NCBI GenBank assembly: GCA_900755895.1
Contig: CAAEIG010000050.1
Location: forward strand, 1-64,000
Direction of reading: 5' to 3'
DNA: 64,000 nt
Source: Clostridia bacterium
GTDB taxonomy: Bacteria; Bacillota; Clostridia; Oscillospirales; Acutalibacteraceae
This document shows, in pieces, positions 7,100 through 16,044 of this stretch (the stretch's first letter is position 1; each line of letters opens with the position of its first letter). Position numbers and translations under genes: made by a program. The notes beneath the pieces were generated by a model. It ran no database searches, was not told the DNA's origin, and saw only the letters and a program-made list of their open reading frames with translations.

Positions 7100-8008
7100 T
7101 CATTGGCAAAGCTTCATCAGGGTGATGGCATAAACCAAGTGCCCCTCCGCACTGGGATGGTTAACCCCATTGCACAGCAGCTCTTCCCAAGGGCAGCCCA
7201 GCTCTCTCGCCCGCTCCCACACGGCATAGGTGTCCGCCAAGCACACGCCTTCTTCCCATGCCACTTGGCGCACCGCTTCCACCCGGTCCGGGGTGCCCTC
7301 GCCCTGGGGCGGCGGGGGATTGGGCAGGTCGCCGTTGGGGGTCACCAGCACAATATCCGCATCCGTCTCCTGACGGAGCTTACGCACCAAGCCCCGGAGA
7401 TGCTCCTTATACTGCGCTGTGGTGCCCAGGTTCAGGCCCCAGTTCAGCACGCCGTTGATAAGGACCAGATCCGGCTGATACCGTACCACATCCCGATCTG
7501 CCCTGGCGATCATGGACAGCAGGTGATCCCCGGCAATACCCGCATTGATGGTGCTCACTGAGGTGAGTTCAAACTGATCCAGCAGCAGCTCTCGGAACTT
7601 CTCCAGATAGCTCTCTCTGGCGTCGGCAATCTCCACAGGAGGCAGCGCCGGCAACTCCCCTTTGGCAAAGGCCTCCTCCACCCCCTGGGCTCCCAAACGC
7701 TCCGTCAATTCCATCCGGCGGGTGGTCTCCTCCATCACCTGAGCGGGATCCCCCTGGGAGGGAAGACGTTCAAAATGGCCTGCGGTGACACTGTCGCCCA
7801 GGGCAACAATCACAGGATTTTTCCGCTCCAAGCCCTGGCTGTCCAATCCAAAGCCCGAGAGCACCCCCAAGATGCCCTGATTCATGGCCATCTTCCTCAA
7901 AAAGCGCTCCGGACGGGCGGGACTTTGACAAGAAGTCTCTCTGGCACACTGCAAAAAGAGATCACAGTAGGGCTGCTTGATCCGATACGTTGTCTTCATA
8001 GCACTCAC
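7100..8008 (-). CDS. SGNH/GDSL-family esterase
   Basis: A 302-residue cytoplasmic hydrolase that probably removes acyl (for example acetyl) groups from a carbohydrate. The nucleophile Ser73 is in VALGDSVTAG (block I), the block III region is LINGVLNWGLN, and the block V His is in NHPSAEGH. Residues 1-60 are an extra helical cap with several cysteines. The start is taken as GTG with GGAG six bases upstream; an ATG three codons later is also possible. It lies 16 bases after the GH35-like gene and 18 bases before rhaM, so one operon is likely and the substrate may be an acetylated rhamnose-containing oligosaccharide. Confidence 0.82.
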   Translation of the reverse strand: MSAMKTTYRIKQPYCDLFLQCARETSCQSPARPERFLRKMAMNQGILGVLSGFGLDSQGLERKNPVIVALGDSVTAGHFERLPSQGDPAQVMEETTRRMELTERLGAQGVEEAFAKGELPALPPVEIADARESYLEKFRELLLDQFELTSVSTINAGIAGDHLLSMIARADRDVVRYQPDLVLINGVLNWGLNLGTTAQYKEHLRGLVRKLRQETDADIVLVTPNGDLPNPPPPQGEGTPDRVEAVRQVAWEEGVCLADTYAVWERARELGCPWEELLCNGVNHPSAEGHLVYAITLMKLCQ

Positions 8009-8024
8009 GTCCTTCTCCGGCTTC

Positions 8025-9560
8025 TCAGCAGTGGCTGTCCAACTTGAGGGTAATCACCGCTGGAGTTAGTCCAATACCTGTCACATTCCGCTCATCCCCG
8101 TTGAGGGAGCGGCCCTCGTTCAAAACGCCATCATCCAGCCGAAGCTCTCGTTTGTTCACTACAAACAGTGTCTCACGGCTGCCCTTGGCCGGTGCAAATT
8201 GCACCTTGAAATTGGTGCCGAAAAGCAGGAACTCCCCGGGACCCCGCTCGATAATCAAACCCGCGCCGGCAGGTTCGCCGCTGTGATCCGCGCCCAAGAT
8301 GGACCCTCGCACCACACCTCCAAACTGCACCGTCACCTGATAGCCCTGAATCACCAGCCGTTCCACATCGTGGTCCTGCTGATAGAAAGCATGCACTCTC
8401 CCCTCCGGGTAGGCCTTGCGCAATTCCGGCCACAATGCCCAAGTGAGCTCATAGGCCCTGCGCAGACGGTCACCCGCACCGGGAATATAGTTGTCGTAGA
8501 AGTCATTGCTGGCCCAATCCAAGTCGGGAATCTGTCCGTGGTCATTGAAGAAATCCTCACAGCCAAAGGGATTGAAGCCAATACAGTTGTGGGCGCCCAT
8601 GGCATAGATCATCCTGGCGGCAGTGTCCCTGCCCGTGCTGGTCTCCGGAATAAACAGGGGGTTGTCATCATGGGCAAAGGCTGCGCAGATCTCCCGGAAG
8701 GTGGGCTCATAGATGTCCGGGCTAAACACCTCAATGGAGGGAGCAAAGTGCATCCACATCTTGTGAACCGTGTAATCCGGGCCGCCCGAAGGAGTGAAAC
8801 CGCTCATGGACGCCACGCAATTCACGTACAAGGGCAGGGGATACTCCGCCTTGCCCGCTGCAGCCACAGTCTCGATATACCTGGCGTACTGATAGGCCTC
8901 AAACTGATAGCAGGCCATTGGCCCAAAAGCCTCTTCCCAAGTGCCGGATACCCCGAACAGCTGAGCCACCTCCTGGGGAATCTCCTGGGAAAAGGCTGCA
9001 TTGGACTGATCGCAGAAATCCCGGTCATGGTACCAGATTCCCACCTCATTTTCCACCTGGACGGTGATCACCGTGTTTTCGGTTCCATCGTACTCCTTTA
9101 GGTGCCTCATGAGGGCGGCAAAAGCCTTGGCATCCAGATCCCGCACCTGGGTGCAGAAGGGGGACACCGTGTTCAGCGGAACACCCTTTTCGTCCCGAGC
9201 CAGAAAATACCGGCTGTGATCGGCTTTCAGCCACAGGGGAATGTAGTCCGAAGCGCCGTTTTTCCAAGTGCCGAACCAAAGCAGACCCAGCTTCACACCT
9301 TCCCGCCGGGCCTGGTCAATCAACCCGTCCACCAGGTCAAAATTGTAGACGCCCTCTTGGGGCTCCACATATTCCCAATAGGCGGGGCTCAGATAAAAAT
9401 TGCCGCCGATCCGCCGCAGAGCGGGCCAGACCACCTCTTCCATATAGCGCAAATCCGCTCCGGAAGAGTTGTGCAGCTCTCCGCCCAAGGGCAAAAAGGG
9501 TTTGTCGTGGACGACAAAGTATTTGCCGCCGTTATCCTTTGCAAAATAGGGAATACTCAT
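8025..9560 (-). CDS. GH35-like beta-galactosidase with DUF5597-type C-terminus
   Basis: A 511-residue GH-A clan glycosidase. There is no signal peptide, so it is intracellular. The TIM barrel spans about residues 1-360: FLPLGGELHNSSGAD at the N-terminus, VQVENEVGIW with the likely acid/base Glu, and FIPETSTGR with the likely nucleophile Glu. The C-terminal beta domain (about 360-511, VIQGYQVTVQFGGVVRGS) resembles the DUF5597 domain of Caulobacter-type GH35 enzymes. ATG at 9560 follows AAAGGAG and gives MSIPYFAKD; upstream in-frame codons lack a ribosome site. It leads the operon with the esterase and rhaM. The exact linkage cleaved is inferred. Confidence 0.8.
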   Translation of the reverse strand: MSIPYFAKDNGGKYFVVHDKPFLPLGGELHNSSGADLRYMEEVVWPALRRIGGNFYLSPAYWEYVEPQEGVYNFDLVDGLIDQARREGVKLGLLWFGTWKNGASDYIPLWLKADHSRYFLARDEKGVPLNTVSPFCTQVRDLDAKAFAALMRHLKEYDGTENTVITVQVENEVGIWYHDRDFCDQSNAAFSQEIPQEVAQLFGVSGTWEEAFGPMACYQFEAYQYARYIETVAAAGKAEYPLPLYVNCVASMSGFTPSGGPDYTVHKMWMHFAPSIEVFSPDIYEPTFREICAAFAHDDNPLFIPETSTGRDTAARMIYAMGAHNCIGFNPFGCEDFFNDHGQIPDLDWASNDFYDNYIPGAGDRLRRAYELTWALWPELRKAYPEGRVHAFYQQDHDVERLVIQGYQVTVQFGGVVRGSILGADHSGEPAGAGLIIERGPGEFLLFGTNFKVQFAPAKGSRETLFVVNKRELRLDDGVLNEGRSLNGDERNVTGIGLTPAVITLKLDSHC

Positions 9561-9807
9561 AGAGATCGCTCCTTTTTTGGTTGCCCCCGCGCTGTGGCGG
9601 CAATGGCGCAAACGCCTGTTCCCAAGACAGTCGATACTGTCCACTGCTTTTCCGCAAACCACGCAGAGACAAGCGTTTCACAAAAGCCTTTGGACCGGGC
9701 ATAACCTCAAGAAGCGGATTGCACCGTCCAGTATCGGCGCACACTCCTCCCCAGCTTCTCAGAGAGTTTCGGCAGGGCTTTTCAAGAACGCTTTTTCACC
9801 AGTTTTT

Positions 9808-9860
9808 TTGCCAAATCGGCAATCTTTTTGCATTATAGCACGGCGTTTGAAAAAATCCAA
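9808..9860 (-). promoter_or_regulatory. promoter and operator candidate for the GH35-like operon
   Basis: On the minus strand TTGGAT (9860-9855), a 17-base spacer and TATAAT (9837-9832). An inverted repeat TTGCC-N5-GGCAA at 9822-9808 overlaps the predicted start. A leader of about 265 bases follows before the ATG, in which I see no recognised riboswitch. Confidence 0.65.
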
Positions 9861-10058
9861 CTCCCAACCGGTGTCATTTTTTAATTACATTTTATATAAT
9901 AGATAGCTAAAAAACATTATACTATTTAAATAGGTGATTTTATGGCCAACCAAACGACTGAATTCCCTGAAATAAAATCAGTTCTCCCTCCAGAGATTCC
10001 ACAGCATGTCGCCTTCCTCGATTTTTTTCTGGTGCTTGTTTCGAAATGGCAAAACACC

Positions 10059-10087
10059 TTGACCTTTTGTTAATAATTTGCTAATAT
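10059..10087 (+). promoter_or_regulatory. promoter candidate for the opp operon
   Basis: TTGACC (10059-10064), 17 bases, TAATAT (10082-10087). The stretch 9861-10058 between the two divergent promoters is AT-rich and shows no gene. Confidence 0.5.
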
Positions 10088-10178
10088 AAAAAGGCTTTCG
10101 CAAAAGGCAGTCTTTCTGATTTGTTTCTACACGAAAGACAAATTATCACTCTAAAACGAGGAAAGAAGGAGAAACACA

Positions 10179-12098
10179 GTGAAAACCAAAAAGATCCTTT
10201 CTCTGCTGCTGGCAGGGATCCTGGCTCTTTCTGCGGCAGCCTGCGGACAGCAGCAGACTGTCACCAACGACCAGGATGCTTCTTCCACCACTTCTGTGGT
10301 GGAAGGCGCTAGCTCGGAGACTACGAGCTCCGGCACGGACTCTGAGCGTCCCTCTGAGCCCACCGGCCAGTTGGTCATCGGTTCCATCTCTCAGGTGCTC
10401 AACGAGTTCTATGATGTCTCGTTCTCCAGCTCTGAGACCAACTACAACATGTACGACCTGATTCACGGCGGTTATGACGTCGTGGTGTACAGCAAAGAGG
10501 GCGAGTTCGTCTACAACGAGACCGTCGTGGCCAACCACGAAGAGACCGAGAATGAAGACGGCACCAAGACCTACACCGTGACCCTCAACGACGGCCTGGT
10601 GTGGAGCGACGGCACTCCCATCACCGCCAAGGATTACGTTTTCGCCATGCTGCTGGAAAACAGCAACGAGATGGCCGGCGTGGACGGCTACCCCTGCAAC
10701 GGTGGCTACTCCATTGTGGGCTATGACCAGTGGCTGGACGGCTCTGCCGACACCTTCGCTGGTGTGCACCTGGTGGATGACATGACCTACTCCATCACCA
10801 TCAAGGCTGAGGAGCTGCCCTACCACTATGACATCACCTACGCCAGCGCTCGTCCCCGTCCCCTCCATGTGATCGCTCCCGACTGCGATGTGGAAGACAC
10901 CGAGAATGGCGCTACCATCACCGGCGACTTCACCACTGAGCTGCTCCAGGAGACCATCAACAACGTGGAGACCGGCTATCGTTACAATCCCAAGGTCACC
11001 TGCGGCCCCTACCTGTTCGATAACTTCGACGAGGCCAGCCAGCAGGCTACTTTGAAGGTCAACCCCGAGTTCGTGGGTGACTACCGTGGCGTGAAGCCCT
11101 CCATCGAGACTCTGATCATCAAGACCGTTTCTTCCGACACCATGATGAACGAGCTGGAGTCCGGCTCTGTTGATCTGCTCTACAGCTGCTCCGGCGGCGA
11201 CACCATCAACGCCGGCCTGGATCTGGTTGAGGAAGGCAAGGCTGCCGATTCCACTTACATGCGTAACGGCTACGGCCAGCTGTCCTTCGACTGCAGCGTG
11301 TTCCCCACCGACTCCGAGAAGGTCCGTCAGGCTATCACCTACTGCCTGGACCGTAACGAGTTTGCCCGTCAGTACACCGGCGGTTACGGCTCTGTGGTGC
11401 ACTCCTTCTACGGCCTGGCCCAGTGGGAGTATGCTGAGTCCGTTGACTGGATCAACGAGAACCTGAACACCTACGACATGAACGTGGAGACCGCTAAGCA
11501 GCTGCTGGAGGAAGACGGCTGGAACCTCAACGCTGACGGCACTCCCTACTCCGGCACTGGCACCCGCTACAAGGATGTCAACGGCGAGCTCAAGCCCCTG
11601 GTCATCACCTGGTGTAACTCCGAGGGCAACCCCGTTTCCGAGCTGCTGGCCACCATGCTGCCCGAGACCATGACCGAGGCTGGCATGGAGCTGCAGCCCA
11701 CCACCACTGACTTTGGTACTCTGCAGAACGCCATGCTCCACGCCGGTGATACCACCTACAACATGTACAACCTGGCCACTGGCTTTGCCTCTGCCAACTC
11801 TCCCTGGTACTACTTCTCCAGCGACGAGGCTTGGATGGGCAACTACAACACCAACTGGATCGCTGACCAGGAGCTCAACGACGCTGTTGTGCCCATGAAG
11901 AGCATCCCCTACGACGATCATGACGGTTGGCTGACTGCTTGGCAGAACTTCATCAAGGTTTGGAACGAGAAGCTGCCCTGCGTCCCCCTGTATTCCGACG
12001 AGTACTACGACTTCTACTCCACCCGTGTGCAGGGCTGGGATAACACCGCCACCTGGGGCTGGCAGAACGCCGTCCTGGATGCCTGGGTCGTAGACTAA
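10179..12098 (+). CDS. oligopeptide/nickel-type ABC importer, substrate-binding lipoprotein
   Basis: A 639-residue family 5 solute-binding protein that captures the ligand outside the membrane and delivers it to OppBC. GTG at 10179 follows AAGGAG by 7 bases. The signal peptide MKTKKILSLLLAGILALSAA ends in lipobox Cys22, followed by a Ser/Thr-rich linker (about 25-65). The SBP_bac_5 fold follows, with YTVTLNDGLVWSDGTPITA and CGPYLFDNFDE. It is first of an opp operon and separated from oppB by a terminator-like hairpin, which would give excess binding protein. It binds peptides or another small ligand; the specificity is not readable. Confidence 0.92.
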   Translation: MKTKKILSLLLAGILALSAAACGQQQTVTNDQDASSTTSVVEGASSETTSSGTDSERPSEPTGQLVIGSISQVLNEFYDVSFSSSETNYNMYDLIHGGYDVVVYSKEGEFVYNETVVANHEETENEDGTKTYTVTLNDGLVWSDGTPITAKDYVFAMLLENSNEMAGVDGYPCNGGYSIVGYDQWLDGSADTFAGVHLVDDMTYSITIKAEELPYHYDITYASARPRPLHVIAPDCDVEDTENGATITGDFTTELLQETINNVETGYRYNPKVTCGPYLFDNFDEASQQATLKVNPEFVGDYRGVKPSIETLIIKTVSSDTMMNELESGSVDLLYSCSGGDTINAGLDLVEEGKAADSTYMRNGYGQLSFDCSVFPTDSEKVRQAITYCLDRNEFARQYTGGYGSVVHSFYGLAQWEYAESVDWINENLNTYDMNVETAKQLLEEDGWNLNADGTPYSGTGTRYKDVNGELKPLVITWCNSEGNPVSELLATMLPETMTEAGMELQPTTTDFGTLQNAMLHAGDTTYNMYNLATGFASANSPWYYFSSDEAWMGNYNTNWIADQELNDAVVPMKSIPYDDHDGWLTAWQNFIKVWNEKLPCVPLYSDEYYDFYSTRVQGWDNTATWGWQNAVLDAWVVD

Positions 12099-12150
12099 AT
12101 AAACGGAAAGCGAAGAGCGAAAGCAGGCTCCCTTCGGGGCCTTGAGAAAA

Positions 12151-12192
12151 GACCGGCGGCCCCTGAAGTGCTGGGGACCGCCGGTCCTTTCT
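12151..12192 (+). terminator. intercistronic attenuator after the oppA-type gene
   Basis: GACCGGCGG...CCGCCGGTC with an inner CCC/GGG stem is followed by CTTTCT. The short T tract suggests partial termination and so higher expression of the binding protein than of the permease genes. Confidence 0.7.
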
Positions 12193-12224
12193 AAAAAATA
12201 ACCTAGAGAAATGGGGGTATCCAA

Positions 12225-13217
12225 GTGGGAAAAGGCAGATATCTGCTGAAGAGATTGATCTATATCATCTTCGTTTTCTTTATCATTTCCATTTTGATGT
12301 TCTTTATCTATAAGATGATCCCCGGCGACCCGGTAACCTTGATGCTGGGTGACGCACGGAACAACATGAAGCCCGACGCCTATCAGGAGCTCTATGAGCG
12401 CACCAAGGAGAGTTTGGGCCTAAACGGCAGCCTGATTGAACAGTACTTCCGCTGGATCGGCAACATGCTCACCGGAAACTTTGGCTATTCCACCCAGTAC
12501 AAGCAGCAGGTCATTAACGTCATCGGTACGCCCATGCGCAACACCGTGATGCTCAACCTGTTCTCCATGTTGGTGGTGTTTGTCATTTCCATTCCCCTCG
12601 GCATTGCTACCGCCGTGCGGAGAAACGGCATCTTTGACAAGACCATTCAGGTTGTCACCATCATCGGCTACAGTCTGCCCAGCTTTATCATTGCCTTGCT
12701 TGCCATTTTTGCCTTTGCGGTGAAGATTCCTCTCTTCCCCATCAGTGGTGTGCGGTCAGCAGGTTTTACGGGCAACGCCTTCCAGATGGCTCTGGACACT
12801 ATGTGGCACATGGCTTTGCCAGTGCTGGTCATGTCCATTTCGGGTATTGGCGGCATCACCCGGTATGTCCGCGCCGCGATGATCGACGTGCTGCGCATGG
12901 ACTATATCAAGACCGCTCGGGCTAAGGGTCTGCGGGAGAAAACCGTGATCTATGTTCACGCTTTCCGCAACGCTTTGATCCCTGTGGTCACCATCGCCAC
13001 TGCTTGGGTGGTGTCCCTGTTTGGCGGCTCCATCGTCATCGAGTCCGTGTTCCTGTGGCCCGGCCTTGGCAAAATGCTCATCGACGGCCTTATGCAGCGG
13101 GACTTCTCCATTGTGCTCACCATGCAGATGTTCTACGTGGTGCTCTCTCTCGCCGGCAACGTCATTATGGACATTGCCTACACCATGGTCGACCCGCGGG
13201 TCCGGCTTGAAAACTAG
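12225..13217 (+). CDS. ABC importer permease, OppB/DppB type
   Basis: A 330-residue membrane subunit. The GTG start follows GGGGG by 7 bases. TM1 is about residues 9-30 (LIYIIFVFFIISILMFFIY), followed by the typical IPGDPVTLMLGD periplasmic segment and five more hydrophobic segments. The EAA loop for ATPase contact is DVLRMDYIKTARAKGLREK. It is an ordinary length for the family and lies in the operon oppA-B-C-D-F with short spacings. It pairs with the unusual OppC that follows. Confidence 0.93.
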   Translation: MGKGRYLLKRLIYIIFVFFIISILMFFIYKMIPGDPVTLMLGDARNNMKPDAYQELYERTKESLGLNGSLIEQYFRWIGNMLTGNFGYSTQYKQQVINVIGTPMRNTVMLNLFSMLVVFVISIPLGIATAVRRNGIFDKTIQVVTIIGYSLPSFIIALLAIFAFAVKIPLFPISGVRSAGFTGNAFQMALDTMWHMALPVLVMSISGIGGITRYVRAAMIDVLRMDYIKTARAKGLREKTVIYVHAFRNALIPVVTIATAWVVSLFGGSIVIESVFLWPGLGKMLIDGLMQRDFSIVLTMQMFYVVLSLAGNVIMDIAYTMVDPRVRLEN

Positions 13218-13228
13218 GAGGTCCTCTT

Positions 13229-15043
13229 ATGGCTAAGAAAAAGTTATTCGGCGGCCGGAAATCCACTGCCGCCGCAGCTGCTCAGCGCATGATGGTGGGC
13301 GGCCTGCCTCAGGAGGAAGAAGAGTTGATGCAAAGCCCCGCCCGCATGGTGGTGCAAAGCTTTTTGCATGACAAGGTGGCAATCACCGGTTTTGTTCTGT
13401 TTTTGCTCATCTTTCTCTGCTGCATTATCCTGCCCTTCTTCTACCCCATTGACCTGTATTACCAGGATGTGACGCAATCCAATGTGGCTCCGGGCTTTGG
13501 CATGCTCAAGGTTCCCTCTCAGCTTCAGGGCAATGCCCAGATGGTTTCCTCTGGCAGTACCTTCTCTGTGGGTATTGACAAGGACGGAAACGTCTATGAA
13601 TGGGGCACTTTCCCCACCGACAAGCTGAAGAACATCCCTTCCTCTTCGGAGATGGGCAAGCTGACCCAGGTTTCCGCTGGTTTGGACCATGTTCTGGCTG
13701 TCAACGAAGAGGGCGAGCTGTTTACCTGGGGTAACGACCGTATGGGTTTGGCAACTCTCCCTGTGGAGATGCGCGCTTCCAATGACCCCATCAAACAGAT
13801 TTCCGCCGGCTACCAAATCTCTTTGGCTCTCACCGAAGGCGGACGCCTCTACAACTGGGGCAGCGCCTACCTGCTGAACATCACCTTCCCCGAAGGTGTT
13901 CAGGGCAACATTCAGAAATTTGATGACAACACCAACATTGTCATGGCCCTGACCAACGACGGCGAAGTGGTTCCCCTTTCCTCCAAGACTTCCGCTTTCA
14001 CCGCGGTGCCCGAGGAGATCCAGGGGAACGTGGTGGACATCGCTTTGACCGACGAGAGCGCTGCTGCGGTAACCAACGATGGCTATGTCCATGTTTGGGG
14101 CAACAATATCAAGGGTTCCATGAATATCCCTGAAGAAATTCAGGGCAAGGTCACCGCTCTGTCCGCCGGGCGTTATCATTACACCGCTCTGCTGGATGAC
14201 GGTTCCGTGGTCTCCTGGGGAGACAACAACTTTGGTCAGACCAACGCTCCCAAGATGAATGCCAATGTGGTTGCCCTGTCCTCTGGCTACTACAGCAACT
14301 ATGCTGTGCTGGAAGACGGCACTGTGAAGAGCTGGGGCCTGGATGGCTACCTGATGGGCACTGACGCCTTTGGCCGCGACGTGTTCCGCCGTCTGCTGGT
14401 GGGCGGTCGTATGACCATGACCGTGGGCGCCATTGCCGTGATCATCTCCACCATCATCGGCATTGCAGTGGGCGGTATTTCCGGCTATAAGGGCGGAAAA
14501 ATCGACAACCTGCTGATGCGTCTGACGGAGATTGTCTCCTCTGTTCCCTTCCTTCCCTTCTGTATCATTTTGTCCAGCATTTTGGGCAACAGTATTTCGG
14601 AAACCCAACGTATCATTTTGATCATGTTTATCCTGGGTCTGCTTTCCTGGCCCGGTATCGCCCGTCTGGTGCGAGGCAGCGTGCTGGCTGAGAGAGAACA
14701 GGAATTTGTCACCGCAGCCAAGGCTTTGGGCGTCAAGGAATTCGGAATCATCTTCCGCCACATCCTGCCCAACATCATCACTGTGATCATCGTCAACGCC
14801 ACTTTGGATTTTGCCACCTGCATGCTGACAGAATCCTCCCTGTCCTTCATCGGCTTCGGTGTCAGCGAGCCCAACGCCACTTGGGGCAATATGCTCAACG
14901 GCGCACAGAACGGTCAGGTCATCGAGAACTATTGGTGGCGCTGGGTGTTCCCGTCCTTGGCTCTGGGCATCTGCACCATCAGCATCAACTGTGTGGGCGA
15001 CGGCCTGCGTGACGCCATCGACCCCAAATCGAAAGAGAGGTGA
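13229..15043 (+). CDS. OppC-type permease with an inserted seven-repeat RCC1-like beta-propeller
   Basis: A 604-residue permease, about twice the family length of roughly 300. Residues 1-50 are cytoplasmic and TM1 is about 51-72. Residues 98-372 hold seven repeats ending in VYEWGT, LFTWGND, LYNWGSA, a weaker EVVPLSS, VHVWGNN, VVSWGDN and VKSWGLD, each preceded by SAG-like turns: the RCC1/BLIP-II propeller pattern. The normal OppC core resumes at MGTDAFGRDVFRRLLVGGR (376-394), with five more TM segments and the EAA loop near 488-511. The insert sits in the first extracytoplasmic loop. The reading frame is continuous, with codon use like its neighbours, so it is not an assembly error. Seven repeats would close one propeller on the outer membrane face, perhaps docking the binding protein or an envelope ligand; that role is inference. 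Confidence 0.92.
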   Translation: MAKKKLFGGRKSTAAAAAQRMMVGGLPQEEEELMQSPARMVVQSFLHDKVAITGFVLFLLIFLCCIILPFFYPIDLYYQDVTQSNVAPGFGMLKVPSQLQGNAQMVSSGSTFSVGIDKDGNVYEWGTFPTDKLKNIPSSSEMGKLTQVSAGLDHVLAVNEEGELFTWGNDRMGLATLPVEMRASNDPIKQISAGYQISLALTEGGRLYNWGSAYLLNITFPEGVQGNIQKFDDNTNIVMALTNDGEVVPLSSKTSAFTAVPEEIQGNVVDIALTDESAAAVTNDGYVHVWGNNIKGSMNIPEEIQGKVTALSAGRYHYTALLDDGSVVSWGDNNFGQTNAPKMNANVVALSSGYYSNYAVLEDGTVKSWGLDGYLMGTDAFGRDVFRRLLVGGRMTMTVGAIAVIISTIIGIAVGGISGYKGGKIDNLLMRLTEIVSSVPFLPFCIILSSILGNSISETQRIILIMFILGLLSWPGIARLVRGSVLAEREQEFVTAAKALGVKEFGIIFRHILPNIITVIIVNATLDFATCMLTESSLSFIGFGVSEPNATWGNMLNGAQNGQVIENYWWRWVFPSLALGICTISINCVGDGLRDAIDPKSKER

Positions 15044-15048
15044 GCACT

Positions 15049-16044
15049 GTGAGTTTGCTGGAAGTGAAGAACCTTCACACGTACTTTAAAACAAAAAAAG
15101 GTATCGTCAAAGCTGTCAACGACGTCACCTATTCTCTGGAAGCCGGCAAAACCTTGGGTATTGTGGGTGAGTCCGGATCCGGCAAAAGCGTTTCCGCCAT
15201 GAGCATCATCAAACTGCTGGACGGCAACGGCTATATCGAAAGCGGCGACATCACCTTTGACGGCAAGGACATTCTCAACTGTACCGACAAGGAGATGTAC
15301 CACATCCGGGGCAATGAGATCTCCGTCATTTTCCAGGAGCCCATGACCTCCCTAAACCCTGTGTTCACTGTGGAGCGTCAGATCGGCGAAACCCTGAAGA
15401 TCCATCAGCACATGAACAAGGCTGCTGCTCGTCAAAAGACCATCGAGCTGCTCTCTGATGTCAAAATCCCCAACCCGGAGCGGGTGGCAAAGCAATATCC
15501 GTTCCAGCTGTCTGGCGGTATGCGTCAGCGCGTCATGATTGCCATGGCTCTGGCCTGCAAACCGAAACTTCTGATTGCCGATGAGCCCACCACGGCTCTG
15601 GACGTGACCATTCAGGCTCAGATTTTGAAGCTGATGAATGATCTGAAACGGGAGACCGGTACTTCCATTCTGTTCATCACCCACGACCTGGGCGTCATCC
15701 ATGAGATGGCAGACGATGTGGCAGTCATGTACTGCGGGCAGATTGTGGAAAAGGCCTCTGCACGAGAGATCTTCCACGACTCAGTCTACTCCCACCCGTA
15801 CACCGAGGGACTGATGACCTCCATTCCCCAGCTGAACACCCCCAAGGGGAAAAAGCTGGACGCCATCCCCGGCTCAGTACCCAACCCGCTGTACCTGCCC
15901 CAGGGCTGCAAATTTGCTCCCCGGTGCAAGTACTGCACTCAAAAGTGCAAGGAGGCGGAACCGCCTCTCAGCGAGGTGGAACCCGGCCATCTGGTACGTT
16001 GCTTCTATGCGGAAAAGGCGGTGAGAAAAGAACATGGAGAATGA
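15049..16044 (+). CDS. ABC importer ATPase, OppD/DppD type
   Basis: A 331-residue ATP-binding subunit that drives the importer on the inner membrane face. It has Walker A GESGSGKS, signature LSGGMRQRVMIAMAL, Walker B LLIADEPTTALD and the switch His in FITHDLG. The C-terminal oligo_HPY region carries four cysteines in CKFAPRCKYCTQKC. The GTG at 15049 is chosen because AGAGG lies 8 bases upstream; a GTG nine bases earlier would overlap the oppC stop. It overlaps oppF by 11 bases. Confidence 0.94.
   Translation: MSLLEVKNLHTYFKTKKGIVKAVNDVTYSLEAGKTLGIVGESGSGKSVSAMSIIKLLDGNGYIESGDITFDGKDILNCTDKEMYHIRGNEISVIFQEPMTSLNPVFTVERQIGETLKIHQHMNKAAARQKTIELLSDVKIPNPERVAKQYPFQLSGGMRQRVMIAMALACKPKLLIADEPTTALDVTIQAQILKLMNDLKRETGTSILFITHDLGVIHEMADDVAVMYCGQIVEKASAREIFHDSVYSHPYTEGLMTSIPQLNTPKGKKLDAIPGSVPNPLYLPQGCKFAPRCKYCTQKCKEAEPPLSEVEPGHLVRCFYAEKAVRKEHGE

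Noticed and set aside
9577..9906. 109-codon plus-strand frame in the leader of the GH35-like operon
   Set aside because: No homology recognised, no ribosome site, and it crosses the minus-strand promoter.
10146..12224. 692-codon open frame on the minus strand across the binding-protein gene
   Set aside because: It mirrors the codon structure of the real plus-strand gene, has no recognisable domain and no ribosome site. Similar long antisense frames at 13244-14761, 16055-17116, 40052-41608 and 673-2082 were rejected for the same reason.
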